Numbered from the stretch's first letter, positions 1 to 7,490 are shown. The stretch is DNA of 14,437 nucleotides from Clostridia bacterium (GCA_017622395.1 JAGARF010000222.1:1-14437); one strand, 5' to 3'. Program-made: numbers and translations. The notes: generated by a model not told the origin, from the sequence alone.

Positions 1-923
1 AAAACAAGTCTTTCTTCTATGTAATTTATATCAGTATCTTCATCTTCAATATCAGAAATTGCTCTTACTCCGTCGCATATATCATCAACGGCATAATAAG
101 CATCTCTCGCTTTCTGAGCAAGCTCTTTTACAGATGTGTCAAACTCTGCAAGAGTATCTAAAGCATCAAGGGCATTTGAAAGAAGCTCTCTTGCCCCTGC
201 TCTTTCCTCGTCACCGCTTAATGATAAAACACTTTCCTTTATACATGCTCTTATTTTTTCATTATTTAAAAATCTGCTCCTTGTGTTTTTAAGGTCTTCT
301 TCCTCGCCATCTTCAAGTCTTGCATCTTCGATTTCTTTAATTGAGTATTCAAGAAGCTCTTTTTTCTGTTCCTTTAAAGAGTCCTCCTGCTGTACCTCCT
401 GCATTTTTCTTAAACATTCCTGCATCAGAGAAAAGCTTTCCCTGTAATCCTCAAGGTTTTTTTCCGCTTTTGCAAAAGAGTCAAGATACTTACCGTGAAA
501 TTTCTCGTCTAAAATCTCCTGACTGTCGTGCTGACCGTGAATATTTATGATTTTTGAGCAGATTTGCTTTAAAAGACCCGTAGTTGCAATTCTGTTGTTT
601 ATTCTTACAACACTTCTTCCGTCTTTTGAAATTTCTCTGCTTAAAATCAAGGGTTCTCCATCTTCAAAGTCTATTCCTGCATCAGAAAGTGCGGAATAAA
701 CCTGTTCCTCAGAGGTGTATACCACTCCCTCAACCAGAGCCTTCTGAGCACCTGTACGCACAAGCTCCTTTGAGCTTCTCTCCCCTGTAAGCAGATTAAC
801 CGAATCTATTATAATTGATTTTCCTGCACCTGTCTGTCCCGTTAAAACATTAAAGCCCTCACGGAACTCAAGGCTTACATTGTCCATAATGGCAATGTTT
901 TCAATATGAATACTGTATAGCAC
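1..923 (-). CDS. recN: DNA repair protein RecN, N-terminal part (cut by window edge)
   Basis: RecN is an SMC-like ATPase that acts early in double-strand break repair. The visible 307 codons give the N-terminal ATPase half-domain and part of the coiled coil; the family is usually about 550-570 residues, so the C-terminal half lies beyond position 1. The Walker A loop is GQTGAGKS at residues 29-36, after the family's typical opening IENIAIMD. A later stretch reads INIHGQHDSQ, a hallmark of RecN, followed by Glu/Lys/Leu-rich coiled-coil sequence. The start is GTG at 923-921, one base after the argR stop; GAGG sits upstream at suitable spacing inside the end of argR. It is the last visible gene of the dxs-tlyA-nadK-argR-recN operon. 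One oddity is Gln where the Walker A loop usually has Glu (GETGAGKS). Identification is very secure. Confidence 0.95.
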   Translation of the reverse strand, partial: MLYSIHIENIAIMDNVSLEFREGFNVLTGQTGAGKSIIIDSVNLLTGERSSKELVRTGAQKALVEGVVYTSEEQVYSALSDAGIDFEDGEPLILSREISKDGRSVVRINNRIATTGLLKQICSKIINIHGQHDSQEILDEKFHGKYLDSFAKAEKNLEDYRESFSLMQECLRKMQEVQQEDSLKEQKKELLEYSIKEIEDARLEDGEEEDLKNTRSRFLNNEKIRACIKESVLSLSGDEERAGARELLSNALDALDTLAEFDTSVKELAQKARDAYYAVDDICDGVRAISDIEDEDTDINYIEERLV

Positions 924-924
924 T

Positions 925-1380
925 TTATTTTATAACCTCGTTAATTTTATCAATAAGACCGTCTGCCGTATAATCTGAATATATAGCAACAAAAACAGTG
1001 TCATCGCCTGCAATTACTCCTGCAATTTCATCAAACCCCAGGGTTTCAATTGCCATTGCACAAACCTGTGCAGAACCCGGAATGGTTTTCATAACCATTA
1101 TATTTCCTGCACTCTGCATATTAATCAAGGAATGTTTTAAAACTGTAATGTACCTTGCTCTTAAATCGCTGTCGCTTTCCTTGCTTGGCTCTGCGTATCT
1201 GTAGCGGTCATCATAATCTGCAATTTTAATAAGTCTTAATTCCTTGATATCTCTTGAAACAGTTGCCTGAGTTACATCAAAACCCTCTTTCAAAAGAAAA
1301 TCCGTAAGCTGACCCTGAGTTTCAACCACATTTTCCGCTATGATTTTTAATATCTCCTTGTGTCTTAATTTTTTAGACAT
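925..1380 (-). CDS. argR: Arginine repressor ArgR/AhrC
   Basis: This is the hexameric, arginine-binding transcription factor that represses arginine biosynthesis and can activate catabolism. The N-terminal winged helix-turn-helix covers roughly residues 1-65, with recognition-helix sequence TQATVSRDIKEL. The C-terminal oligomerisation and arginine-binding domain ends in IAGVIAGDDTVFVA, whose GDD aspartates are the known arginine ligands in the family. The length, 151 residues, is typical. I chose ATG at 1380 over an upstream in-frame GTG at 1386, because AGAGG at 1393-1389 is 8 nt from the ATG and only 2 nt from the GTG. The chosen start overlaps the last codons of nadK by 8 nt, which suggests translational coupling; recN starts 1 nt after the stop. 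The position between nadK and recN matches the conserved Firmicutes order. Confidence 0.95.
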   Translation of the reverse strand: MSKKLRHKEILKIIAENVVETQGQLTDFLLKEGFDVTQATVSRDIKELRLIKIADYDDRYRYAEPSKESDSDLRARYITVLKHSLINMQSAGNIMVMKTIPGSAQVCAMAIETLGFDEIAGVIAGDDTVFVAIYSDYTADGLIDKINEVIK

Positions 1381-2197
1381 TTCCACTACCTCTTATAAGT
1401 TTTTTATTAAGTATATCAAAGAAATTACTTTCGTAAAGTCTTATGAGCTTTGTTTTGTATTTCGACTTGGTTATATAGATTTCATCACCATGGGAAAGCT
1501 TAAAGGGCTGTTTACCGTCACACATAAGGGCAACATCCTCTCCGTGATAAATATCAACGGTAACCTTTATGGTTTGCTCGTCTGCTATAACCATAGGTCT
1601 TGCATTTGTAGAATGAGCACAAATAGGCGTAATTACCATTATATTAAGCTTTGGCTCGGCTATAGGGCCGCCTGCAGAAAGAGAATATGCAGTTGAGCCT
1701 GTTGGGGTTGAAACAATAAGTCCGTCTGAATAATAGTCGCCTGTATATTTGCCGTCTATTTCAAGGAGCATATGTACCATTTTTGAAAGAATTCCCTTGG
1801 TTGCTACGGCATCATTTAAGGCTGTTTCGGAAAACACCTCAACACCATCTCTTACAACCTTAACATCAAGCATCATTCTTTCTTCTATTTCGTATTCTCC
1901 CTTTTCTATTCTTGAAAAGTCTGCCGTCTGTTCTTTATTCAGCTCCGCGAGATAACCAAGGTGTCCGAAATTAAGTCCCAAAATCGGAACGCCGTATTTT
2001 GCGCTGTACTGTGCAACAGAAAGAATTGTTCCGTCACCGCCAAGGACAACAGCTATTTCCGTTTCCTTGAAAAGTTTGTCATAATCTTCGTTTTGTATAA
2101 CCTCAAAACCGCATTTTATAAGTGCATCTGTAACTTTCTTTACTTCCTCTGGTTGTTTTTCCGCTATCTTTGATACTATCAATCCAACCGTTTTCAT
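1373..2197 (-). CDS. nadK: NAD kinase
   Basis: This cytoplasmic enzyme phosphorylates NAD to NADP at the expense of ATP or polyphosphate. It is 274 residues long, normal for the bacterial family. Diagnostic motifs are visible: GGDGT at residues 53-57 (Asp55 is the expected catalytic residue), LNFGHLGYL at about 75-83, the LND motif at 127-129, and the glycine/threonine-rich STPTGSTAYSLSAGGP at about 163-178. The sequence ITPICAHSTNARPMV follows, as usual for the family. The start is ATG at 2197 with GGAGG about 6 nt upstream; tlyA ends 12 nt before it. The 3' end overlaps argR by 8 nt. A position between tlyA and argR is common in Clostridia. The assignment is secure from motifs and context. 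Confidence 0.95.
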   Translation of the reverse strand: MKTVGLIVSKIAEKQPEEVKKVTDALIKCGFEVIQNEDYDKLFKETEIAVVLGGDGTILSVAQYSAKYGVPILGLNFGHLGYLAELNKEQTADFSRIEKGEYEIEERMMLDVKVVRDGVEVFSETALNDAVATKGILSKMVHMLLEIDGKYTGDYYSDGLIVSTPTGSTAYSLSAGGPIAEPKLNIMVITPICAHSTNARPMVIADEQTIKVTVDIYHGEDVALMCDGKQPFKLSHGDEIYITKSKYKTKLIRLYESNFFDILNKKLIRGSGNV

Positions 2198-2209
2198 AAT
2201 TTTCCTCCA

Positions 2210-2998
2210 TTACAGTACATTATGACTTTCGTCTACTACATTTTTAATATCTATTTCATTCTCACAGGGAACCTTCGTAAGATAAAGGAGATATTCTATA
2301 TTTCCCTCAGGTCCTCTGATGGGTGAGAAATCAAGTGCTTTTGGATAAAATTCAATTTCTTTACAAAAATTCACTATGCTTTCAACCACTTCATAGTGGA
2401 CAGCTATATCTCTTACAACGCCTTTTTTGCCAACCTTTTCCCTTCCTGCCTCAAACTGCGGCTTTATAAGACACAAAAGCTCGCCGTCATCTTTTAAAAG
2501 CTCTTTTGCAACAGGAAGAACAAGCTTAAGTGAGATAAAAGAAACATCTATTGATGCAAAATCAAGTTTTTCTCCTATCTGCTCTGAGGTTACATTTCTT
2601 ATGTTTGTTCTTTCCATATTCACAACACGCTCATCCTGTCTTAGTTTCCAGGCAAGCTGACCGTAACCAACATCAACAGCAAAAACCTTAACCGCTCCGT
2701 TTTGAAGCATACAGTCCGTAAAACCGCCTGTTGACGCACCTATATCCATTGCAACCTTATTTTCAAGGGTAACACCGAAAACCTTCATCGCCTTATCAAG
2801 CTTAAGTCCTCCTCGGCTGACATAGGGGTTTAATTTCCCCCTTACCTCTATTTCGTCGCCCTCGTTTACAAAAAAGCCCGCTTTATCAGCCTTCTGGTTG
2901 TTCACATAAACATTACCGCTCATTATTATGGCTCTTGCCTTTTCTCTTGACTCTGCAAGATTGTTTTCAGTTAAATAAACATCAAGCCTCTGTTTCAT
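2210..2998 (-). CDS. tlyA: TlyA-family rRNA 2'-O-methyltransferase
   Basis: Members of this family methylate ribose 2'-hydroxyls in rRNA using S-adenosylmethionine; some were once called haemolysin A. The 262-residue product has an N-terminal S4 RNA-binding domain (about residues 1-60, starting QRLDVYL) and an FtsJ-like Rossmann methyltransferase domain. The SAM-binding motif is DIGASTGGFTDC at about 85-96, followed by FAVDVGYGQLAWKLR at 106-120. Candidate catalytic-core positions include Lys67, Asp151 (IDVSF) and Lys179 (LIKPQFE), as inferred from the FtsJ family. The start is ATG at 2998 with AGAGG about 8 nt upstream, and it overlaps the end of dxs by 17 nt. The family call is firm; whether it modifies 16S, 23S or both cannot be read from sequence. 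Confidence 0.93.
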   Translation of the reverse strand: MKQRLDVYLTENNLAESREKARAIIMSGNVYVNNQKADKAGFFVNEGDEIEVRGKLNPYVSRGGLKLDKAMKVFGVTLENKVAMDIGASTGGFTDCMLQNGAVKVFAVDVGYGQLAWKLRQDERVVNMERTNIRNVTSEQIGEKLDFASIDVSFISLKLVLPVAKELLKDDGELLCLIKPQFEAGREKVGKKGVVRDIAVHYEVVESIVNFCKEIEFYPKALDFSPIRGPEGNIEYLLYLTKVPCENEIDIKNVVDESHNVL

Positions 2999-4811
2999 TA
3001 ATATACCTCTCTATTGTTTCTCCGTCTATACCGCAGTCTTTAAAAAGCTCATCAACACTTCCGTGAGGAACAAATCTGTTTTCTATTGCAAAGACCTTTG
3101 CTTTTACGGATATACCTTTTTGTGCAAGATATGCACAGATTTTTTCACCTATACCGCCGTTTTTAATACTGTCCTCCGCAACTACAAGATGCTTTGTTTT
3201 TTCAAGGGATTTTATTATGCTTTCATAATCTATATGAGATACGCAGTTTAAATGAATATGGTCTGCATCCAAATTTCTCTTTTTTATAACCTCTGTCATT
3301 TTGGAGTAGGTTACAACAGTAGCTTTGTTTCCTTCTTTCACAAGCTTACCATTAAGAAGGTCTGTTTTTTCTCCATCCTCAAAGTTGCCCTTACTGTATC
3401 TTACGGCAACAATTCCGTCTGTTTCATAGATTGCTTTTTCTATTGCATCTTCAAGCTCCGCCTTGTTTGAAGGGGTAAAGATTGTAACATTTGGAATTGT
3501 ATTTAAGAAATTAATATCAAATATACCGTGATGGGTTTCTCCGTCCTCCCCTGAAATGCCTGCCCTGTCCAAAAGAAGAACTGCGTGGAGATTTGATATT
3601 GCCATATCGTGAATAATATTGTCATATGCCCTCTGCATAAAGGTTGAGTATATGGCAATAACAGGAATTTTGCCCTTTGCGGCAAGACCTGCACCAAAGG
3701 TTACGGCATGTCCCTCACTTATGCCCACATCGTAAAATCTTTCAGGGAGCTTTTTATGGAAATCGGAAAGTCCGCACCCGTCCTCCATTGCAGCACATAC
3801 CGCAATTATGTTTTCATCTTTTTCTGCAAGGCTTAAAAGCTTTTGTCCTGCAATGTATGACGGTGATTTTACATTCGCCGCTGAAATTACAGGCTTTGTT
3901 TTGTCAAAGCTTCCCAATCCGTGATATAATTCAGGAGTTTTTTCCGCAAATTCATAACCTTTTCCCTTTTTGGTTACAATGTGCAAAAGCACAGGACATT
4001 CCATTTCCTTTATTCTTGACAGAATTTTAATCAAAAGGTCCGTATCGTGTCCGTCTATAGGTCCGATATATTTAAAGCCGAAATTTTCAAACATAATTCC
4101 TGAAGTTATAAGCAGTTTTTTAACTCCGTATTTAACTGCACTTGAAAATTTTGAAACAGGTTTTCCCAAAACAGGAATTTTAGTTGTATAATGCTTTATA
4201 TTTTCTTTCAGTTTTGTATATGCAGGGGTAATTCTTAAATTGTTGAGATAGTTGCTGACACTTCCCACATTTTCTTTTATAGACATTTCATTATCGTTTA
4301 AAACAACAAGAAGTCTGCTTTTATTCTGACCAGCATTGTTAAGTCCCTCAAAGGAAAGACCGTTGCAAAGTGATGCATCTCCTACAAATGCAACCGAGAA
4401 ATTTTTGTTATTTTCTTTTCTGTTCACCTCTGCCATAGCATAGGCTGCAGAAATTGCCGTTCCTGCGTGGCCTGCATTGAAACAGTCATACTCACTTTCA
4501 AAGGTTCTCGGGAACCCTGAAATTCCTTTATATTTTCTTAAATTTTTAAATTCTTCTTTTCTGTCTGTTAATATTTTATAAACATAGCTTTGATGGCCCA
4601 CATCAAAAACAATATTGTCTTTTTTGAAATCAAACACCTTTAAAAGTGCTAAAGTTATTTCAACCGCACCCAAATTAGACGCCAGGTGACCGCCGTTTTT
4701 TGACACAGTATCTATGATATACTCCCTCACATCCTGTGCAAGACTATTAAGCTGTTTAATATTTAAGCCCTTTAAATCCTCAGGACCTTTATAATCTTTA
4801 AGCAAACCCAC
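2982..4811 (-). CDS. dxs: 1-deoxy-D-xylulose-5-phosphate synthase
   Basis: DXS condenses pyruvate and glyceraldehyde 3-phosphate, with thiamine diphosphate, in the first step of the MEP isoprenoid pathway. At 609 residues it is slightly short for the family (about 620-640). Visible motifs are GHLASNLG with the conserved His at 42, DVGHQSYVYK at 70-79, the TPP/Mg region GDASLCNG with NDNEMSI at 172-178, then DVGISEGHAV, YSTFMQRAYDNIIHD and DRAGISGEDGETHHG in the central domain, and a C-terminal transketolase-like domain. The usual GDG of the TPP motif reads GDA here (144-146). The start is GTG at 4811, with GGGAG 8 nt upstream; no better ATG exists. It is the promoter-proximal gene of the minus-strand operon, and neither ispA nor xseAB lies upstream, although they do in many Firmicutes. 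Confidence 0.95.
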   Translation of the reverse strand: MGLLKDYKGPEDLKGLNIKQLNSLAQDVREYIIDTVSKNGGHLASNLGAVEITLALLKVFDFKKDNIVFDVGHQSYVYKILTDRKEEFKNLRKYKGISGFPRTFESEYDCFNAGHAGTAISAAYAMAEVNRKENNKNFSVAFVGDASLCNGLSFEGLNNAGQNKSRLLVVLNDNEMSIKENVGSVSNYLNNLRITPAYTKLKENIKHYTTKIPVLGKPVSKFSSAVKYGVKKLLITSGIMFENFGFKYIGPIDGHDTDLLIKILSRIKEMECPVLLHIVTKKGKGYEFAEKTPELYHGLGSFDKTKPVISAANVKSPSYIAGQKLLSLAEKDENIIAVCAAMEDGCGLSDFHKKLPERFYDVGISEGHAVTFGAGLAAKGKIPVIAIYSTFMQRAYDNIIHDMAISNLHAVLLLDRAGISGEDGETHHGIFDINFLNTIPNVTIFTPSNKAELEDAIEKAIYETDGIVAVRYSKGNFEDGEKTDLLNGKLVKEGNKATVVTYSKMTEVIKKRNLDADHIHLNCVSHIDYESIIKSLEKTKHLVVAEDSIKNGGIGEKICAYLAQKGISVKAKVFAIENRFVPHGSVDELFKDCGIDGETIERYINETEA

Positions 4812-4849
4812 TCTTTATTCTCCCTACAGTCTAATTTTCTACAAATTAC

Positions 4850-4878
4850 AGTATAGCATATATTTGCAGTTATGTAAA
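4850..4878 (-). promoter_or_regulatory. Sigma-A-type promoter of the dxs operon
   Basis: Read on the minus strand, the -35 box is TTTACA (4878-4873), then a 17-nt spacer, then the -10 box TATACT (4855-4850). Each box matches consensus at 5 of 6 positions. TGC directly before the -10 forms an extended -10 element. Transcription would start near 4843 and leave a leader of about 30 nt before the dxs GTG. The match is by eye. Confidence 0.75.
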
Positions 4879-4916
4879 TACTTTTATAGAAAGAACTCAG
4901 GTAAAAGCAAGAAAAA

Positions 4917-4931
4917 TCAACTAACGGTTGA
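4917..4931. promoter_or_regulatory. Inverted repeat TCAAC-N5-GTTGA, copy 1 (possible operator)
   Basis: This is a perfect 5-bp inverted repeat with a 5-bp spacer (TAACG). The same arms and spacer length recur at 4948-4962, exactly 31 bp further on. It lies between the two divergent promoters, upstream of the serC -35 and about 39 bp outside the dxs -35 box. The duplication and promoter position suggest a transcription factor site. I do not recognise the regulator. Confidence 0.5.
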
Positions 4932-4947
4932 CCTCAAAAAAATATTT

Positions 4948-4962
4948 TCAACAAATAGTTGA
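4948..4962. promoter_or_regulatory. Inverted repeat TCAAC-N5-GTTGA, copy 2, overlapping the serC -35
   Basis: This second copy has the same palindrome arms around a different 5-bp spacer (AAATA), so only the arms are conserved. Its right arm overlaps the serC -35 hexamer at 4959-4964. A protein bound here would be expected to block RNA polymerase, so repression of serCA is the simplest reading. The 31-bp offset from copy 1 is close to three helical turns and would allow two dimers on one face of the DNA. Confidence 0.55.
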
Positions 4963-4987
4963 CTTATTAAATTATGTGTTGTATAAT
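4959..4987 (+). promoter_or_regulatory. Sigma-A-type promoter of serCA
   Basis: TTGACT (4959-4964), a 17-nt spacer and a perfect TATAAT (4982-4987) make a near-consensus promoter. Transcription would begin near 4994 and give a leader of about 35 nt, too short for a T-box or known riboswitch. AGGAGG at 5016-5021 serves serC. Confidence 0.85.
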
Positions 4988-5028
4988 ACATTTTATATTA
5001 TAAAAATTACACCTTAGGAGGTTTTATT

Positions 5029-6108
5029 ATGAGCAGAGTATACAATTTTTCAGCGGGTCCTTCAATGTTACCCCTTCCTGTCCTTGAGCAGTGCGCAAAA
5101 GAGATGACAGACTATAACGGCAGCGGTATGTCCGTAATGGAAATGAGCCACAGAAGTGCAGTTTACGATGAAATCATCAAAGAAGCAGAAAAAAATCTGC
5201 GTACACTTATGAATATTCCCGATAACTACAAGGTTCTTTTCCTTCAGGGCGGTGCTTCAACACAGTTTGCAGCAGTTCCCCTTAATCTTATGAAAAACAA
5301 GAAGGCTGATTATGTAGTTTCAGGTCAGTTTTCAAAGAAAGCTTTTGAAGAAGCACAGAAATACGGCGATGCAAAATGTATTGCTTCTTCAAAGGACAGA
5401 ACCTTTGCATACATACCAACAATCACACCTGATATGGTTCGTGAAGATGCAGACTATGTTCATGTTTGCTATAACAACACAATTTTCGGTACTAAATATC
5501 CTGAAGTTCCAAATGTTGGCGACAAGGTTTTGGTTGCAGATATGTCATCCTGCATTATTTCAGAGCCTGTTGATGTAACAAAATTCGGTGTTATCTATGC
5601 AGGTGCACAGAAGAATATGGCTCCTGCAGGTCTTACAGTTGTTATTGTCAGAGAGGACCTTTTAGGCAACGCAAGAGAAGATACTCCAACAATGCTTAAT
5701 TGGCAGACAATGGCAGACAACGATTCTATGTATAACACACCTCCTTGCTATGCAATCTATGTTGCAGGTCTTGTGTATAAATGGATTTTAGGTCTTGGCG
5801 GTTTAGATGCTATGAAGAAAATCAATGAAGAAAAAGCAGCTATTCTTTACAACTACCTTGATTCATCAGAGCTTTTCAAGCCGGGTGCAGATAAAGAATA
5901 CCGTTCAATGATGAATGTTACATTCGTTACAGGCGACGAAGAGCTCGACAAAAAATTCTGCAAAGAAGCAGACGCTGCAGGCTTTAAAAATCTTAAAGGT
6001 CACAGAAGTGTTGGCGGTATGAGAGCAAGCATTTATAATGCTATGCCAACAGAAGGTGTTAAAGCCTTAGTTGAATTTATGAAAAAATTCGAGGCAGACA
6101 ACAAATAA
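5029..6108 (+). CDS. serC: Phosphoserine aminotransferase
   Basis: SerC converts 3-phosphohydroxypyruvate and glutamate to O-phosphoserine and 2-oxoglutarate, the second step of serine synthesis; the family also acts in pyridoxal phosphate synthesis in some bacteria. The 359-residue product has the standard length and fold-type I PLP aminotransferase motifs: YNFSAGPSMLP at the N-terminus, HRSAVYDEI at 41-49, LQGGASTQF at 72-80, DMSSC at 171-175, and GAQKN with the PLP-binding lysine expected at 195. The C-terminus carries GHRSVGGMRASIYNAMP, which binds substrate phosphate in the family. The start is ATG at 5029 behind a perfect AGGAGG with 7-nt spacing. serA follows after 18 bp in the same direction. 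The promoter overlaps a palindromic site, so regulation at initiation is likely. Confidence 0.97.
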   Translation: MSRVYNFSAGPSMLPLPVLEQCAKEMTDYNGSGMSVMEMSHRSAVYDEIIKEAEKNLRTLMNIPDNYKVLFLQGGASTQFAAVPLNLMKNKKADYVVSGQFSKKAFEEAQKYGDAKCIASSKDRTFAYIPTITPDMVREDADYVHVCYNNTIFGTKYPEVPNVGDKVLVADMSSCIISEPVDVTKFGVIYAGAQKNMAPAGLTVVIVREDLLGNAREDTPTMLNWQTMADNDSMYNTPPCYAIYVAGLVYKWILGLGGLDAMKKINEEKAAILYNYLDSSELFKPGADKEYRSMMNVTFVTGDEELDKKFCKEADAAGFKNLKGHRSVGGMRASIYNAMPTEGVKALVEFMKKFEADNK

Positions 6109-6126
6109 AAATAAGGAGTTTTCATC

Positions 6127-7287
6127 ATGTTTGAAATTTTAACATTAAATAAAATCGCAAAAGTTGGTCTTGATAAGCTTGGCGATAATTTCACCGTTAC
6201 AGACGAAGTTAAAAATCCTGACGGCATAATGCTGAGAAGCTTTGCAATGCACGATATGGAGCTTCCCGAAAACTTAAAGGCTGTAGCTCGTGCAGGTGCA
6301 GGTACAAATAATATTCCAATTGACAAATGCTCAGAAAAAGGTATTGTTGTTTTCAATACTCCGGGTGCTAACGCAAATGCTGTTAAGGAGCTTGCAATCG
6401 GTGCTCTTTTCCTTGCATCAAGAGATGTTGTGGGCGGTATCAAATGGGCGGAAACCTTAAAGCCTGAGGGCGATGCAGTTCCAAAGCTTGTTGAAAAAGG
6501 CAAGAGTGCATTTGTAGGTCCTGAAATCGCAGGTAAAACTATCGGTGTTATCGGTCTTGGTGCTATCGGTGTTATGGTTGCAAATGCCGCAAACAGTCTT
6601 GGTATGGAAGTACTTGGATATGACCCGTTTATTTCAGTTGATGCTGCATGGCATCTTTCAAGAAAGATTGTTCATGTTAACAACATAAACGAAATCTTTG
6701 CAAAATGTGATTATATCACACTTCACTTACCTCTTAACGACAAGACAAGATACACAATTAACAAAGACACAATCGCACTTATGAAAGACGGTGCAAGAAT
6801 TATTAACTTCTCAAGAAACGAGCTTGTTAATAACGAAGACCTTCTTAATGCTGTTGCAGAAGGCAAAATCGCAAAATATGTAACAGACTTCCCAAGTGCT
6901 GATTTAATCGGCGTTGACAATGTTATCTGCATCCCTCATCTTGGTGCTTCAACACCTGAGTCAGAGGATAACTGTGCAGTTATGGCAGCAAAGGAAATAA
7001 GAGATTACCTTGAGAACGGTAACATTACAAATTCTGTAAACTTCCCTGCCTGCAACGCACCAAGAGAAACTGCAGTAAGAATTTGCATAATTCACAAAAA
7101 CATTCCTGCAATGATTAATGCTTTCACCGCTTTCTTTGCAGAAAACAATATAAATATTGAAAATCTCATTAACAAATCAAAAGGCGATTATGCATACTGC
7201 ATTATTGATACAGCTTCCGATATCCCTGATATCGATACCAAGCTTTCAGCAATTGACGGTGTTATCAAGGTAAGAGTTATAAAATAA
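6127..7287 (+). CDS. serA: D-3-phosphoglycerate dehydrogenase with C-terminal ACT domain
   Basis: This enzyme oxidises 3-phosphoglycerate to 3-phosphohydroxypyruvate with NAD, the first step of serine synthesis; its product is the SerC substrate. The 386-residue protein is the short form: a substrate-binding half, a Rossmann domain with GLGAIG at 143-148 and an acidic Asp166 (GYDP) favouring NAD, and an ACT domain from about 316 to the end, which commonly senses serine. Arg230 (INFSRNE) and His271 (PHLGAST) match the catalytic Arg and His. An ungapped count from the Arg puts Asp259 where E. coli SerA has catalytic Glu269. The N-terminal half begins atypically (MFEILTLNKIAKVGL), as I recall for a clostridial subgroup. 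AAGGAG precedes the ATG, and a strong terminator follows at 7395. Confidence 0.95.
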   Translation: MFEILTLNKIAKVGLDKLGDNFTVTDEVKNPDGIMLRSFAMHDMELPENLKAVARAGAGTNNIPIDKCSEKGIVVFNTPGANANAVKELAIGALFLASRDVVGGIKWAETLKPEGDAVPKLVEKGKSAFVGPEIAGKTIGVIGLGAIGVMVANAANSLGMEVLGYDPFISVDAAWHLSRKIVHVNNINEIFAKCDYITLHLPLNDKTRYTINKDTIALMKDGARIINFSRNELVNNEDLLNAVAEGKIAKYVTDFPSADLIGVDNVICIPHLGASTPESEDNCAVMAAKEIRDYLENGNITNSVNFPACNAPRETAVRICIIHKNIPAMINAFTAFFAENNINIENLINKSKGDYAYCIIDTASDIPDIDTKLSAIDGVIKVRVIK

Positions 7288-7299
7288 AACCCCTTAGAC

Positions 7300-7364
7300 C
7301 GTCGAAAAAGTCGTTCTACCGCAAGCAAATTATATAAATTGTAGGGCTTAAGCGATTTTCGACG
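7300..7364. repeat. Imperfect long inverted repeat of unknown nature (possible dispersed element)
   Basis: The outer arms CGTCGAAAA (7300-7308) and TTTTCGACG (7356-7364) pair perfectly. A 2-nt bulge follows (A7309, G7310), then five more pairs (7311-7315 with 7351-7355, one G-T). The centre contains a near-palindromic AT-rich core, CAAATTATATAAATTG (7326-7341), and a GCTTAAGC palindrome (7346-7353). No T-tract follows, so it is not a standard terminator. The shape fits a small MITE- or REP-like repeat, or a structured 3' UTR of serA; one window cannot decide this. Confidence 0.45.
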
Positions 7365-7394
7365 AACCGTAAATAACATAAAGTTTTATTGTAT

Positions 7395-7441
7395 CAATCC
7401 CCGAATGTTTATTAAAAACATTCGGGGATTGCTTGCTTTTT
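7395..7441 (+). terminator. Intrinsic terminator of serCA
   Basis: A perfect 16-bp stem pairs 7395-7410 with 7416-7431 around the 5-nt loop ATTAA, with a CCCCG/CGGGG core. It is followed by CTTGC and a run of five T (7437-7441). It stands about 110 bp after the serA stop. Confidence 0.85.
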
Positions 7442-7442
7442 A

Positions 7443-7490
7443 ACAGCCGAAACCTCTCATGTATCCACATACACTTCGGATTTCGGCTGT
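7443..7490. repeat. Nested hairpin between two terminators
   Basis: The outer arms ACAGCCGAAA (7443-7452) and TTTCGGCTGT (7481-7490) pair perfectly over 10 bp. Inside sits a second hairpin, TGTAT-CCAC-ATACA (7460-7473), separated by 7-nt internal loops on both sides. The right side carries TTCGG twice (7475-7479 and 7482-7486), so the left arm could pair in two registers. A T-rich stretch only begins about 11 nt later, so it is at best a weak terminator. Its function is unknown. Confidence 0.5.

Noticed and set aside
4988..5028. T-box or serine-type riboswitch before serC
   Set aside because: The predicted leader is only about 35 nt and contains no structure beyond the ribosome binding site.
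6033..6503. Minus-strand open frame of 156 codons across the serC-serA junction
   Set aside because: It is antisense to two clearly identified enzymes and resembles no protein family; it is a shadow of serA codon use.
7188..7379. Short minus-strand frame reaching into the hairpin after serA
   Set aside because: It overlaps the ACT domain of serA, lacks a ribosome binding site and its residues derive from the inverted repeat.
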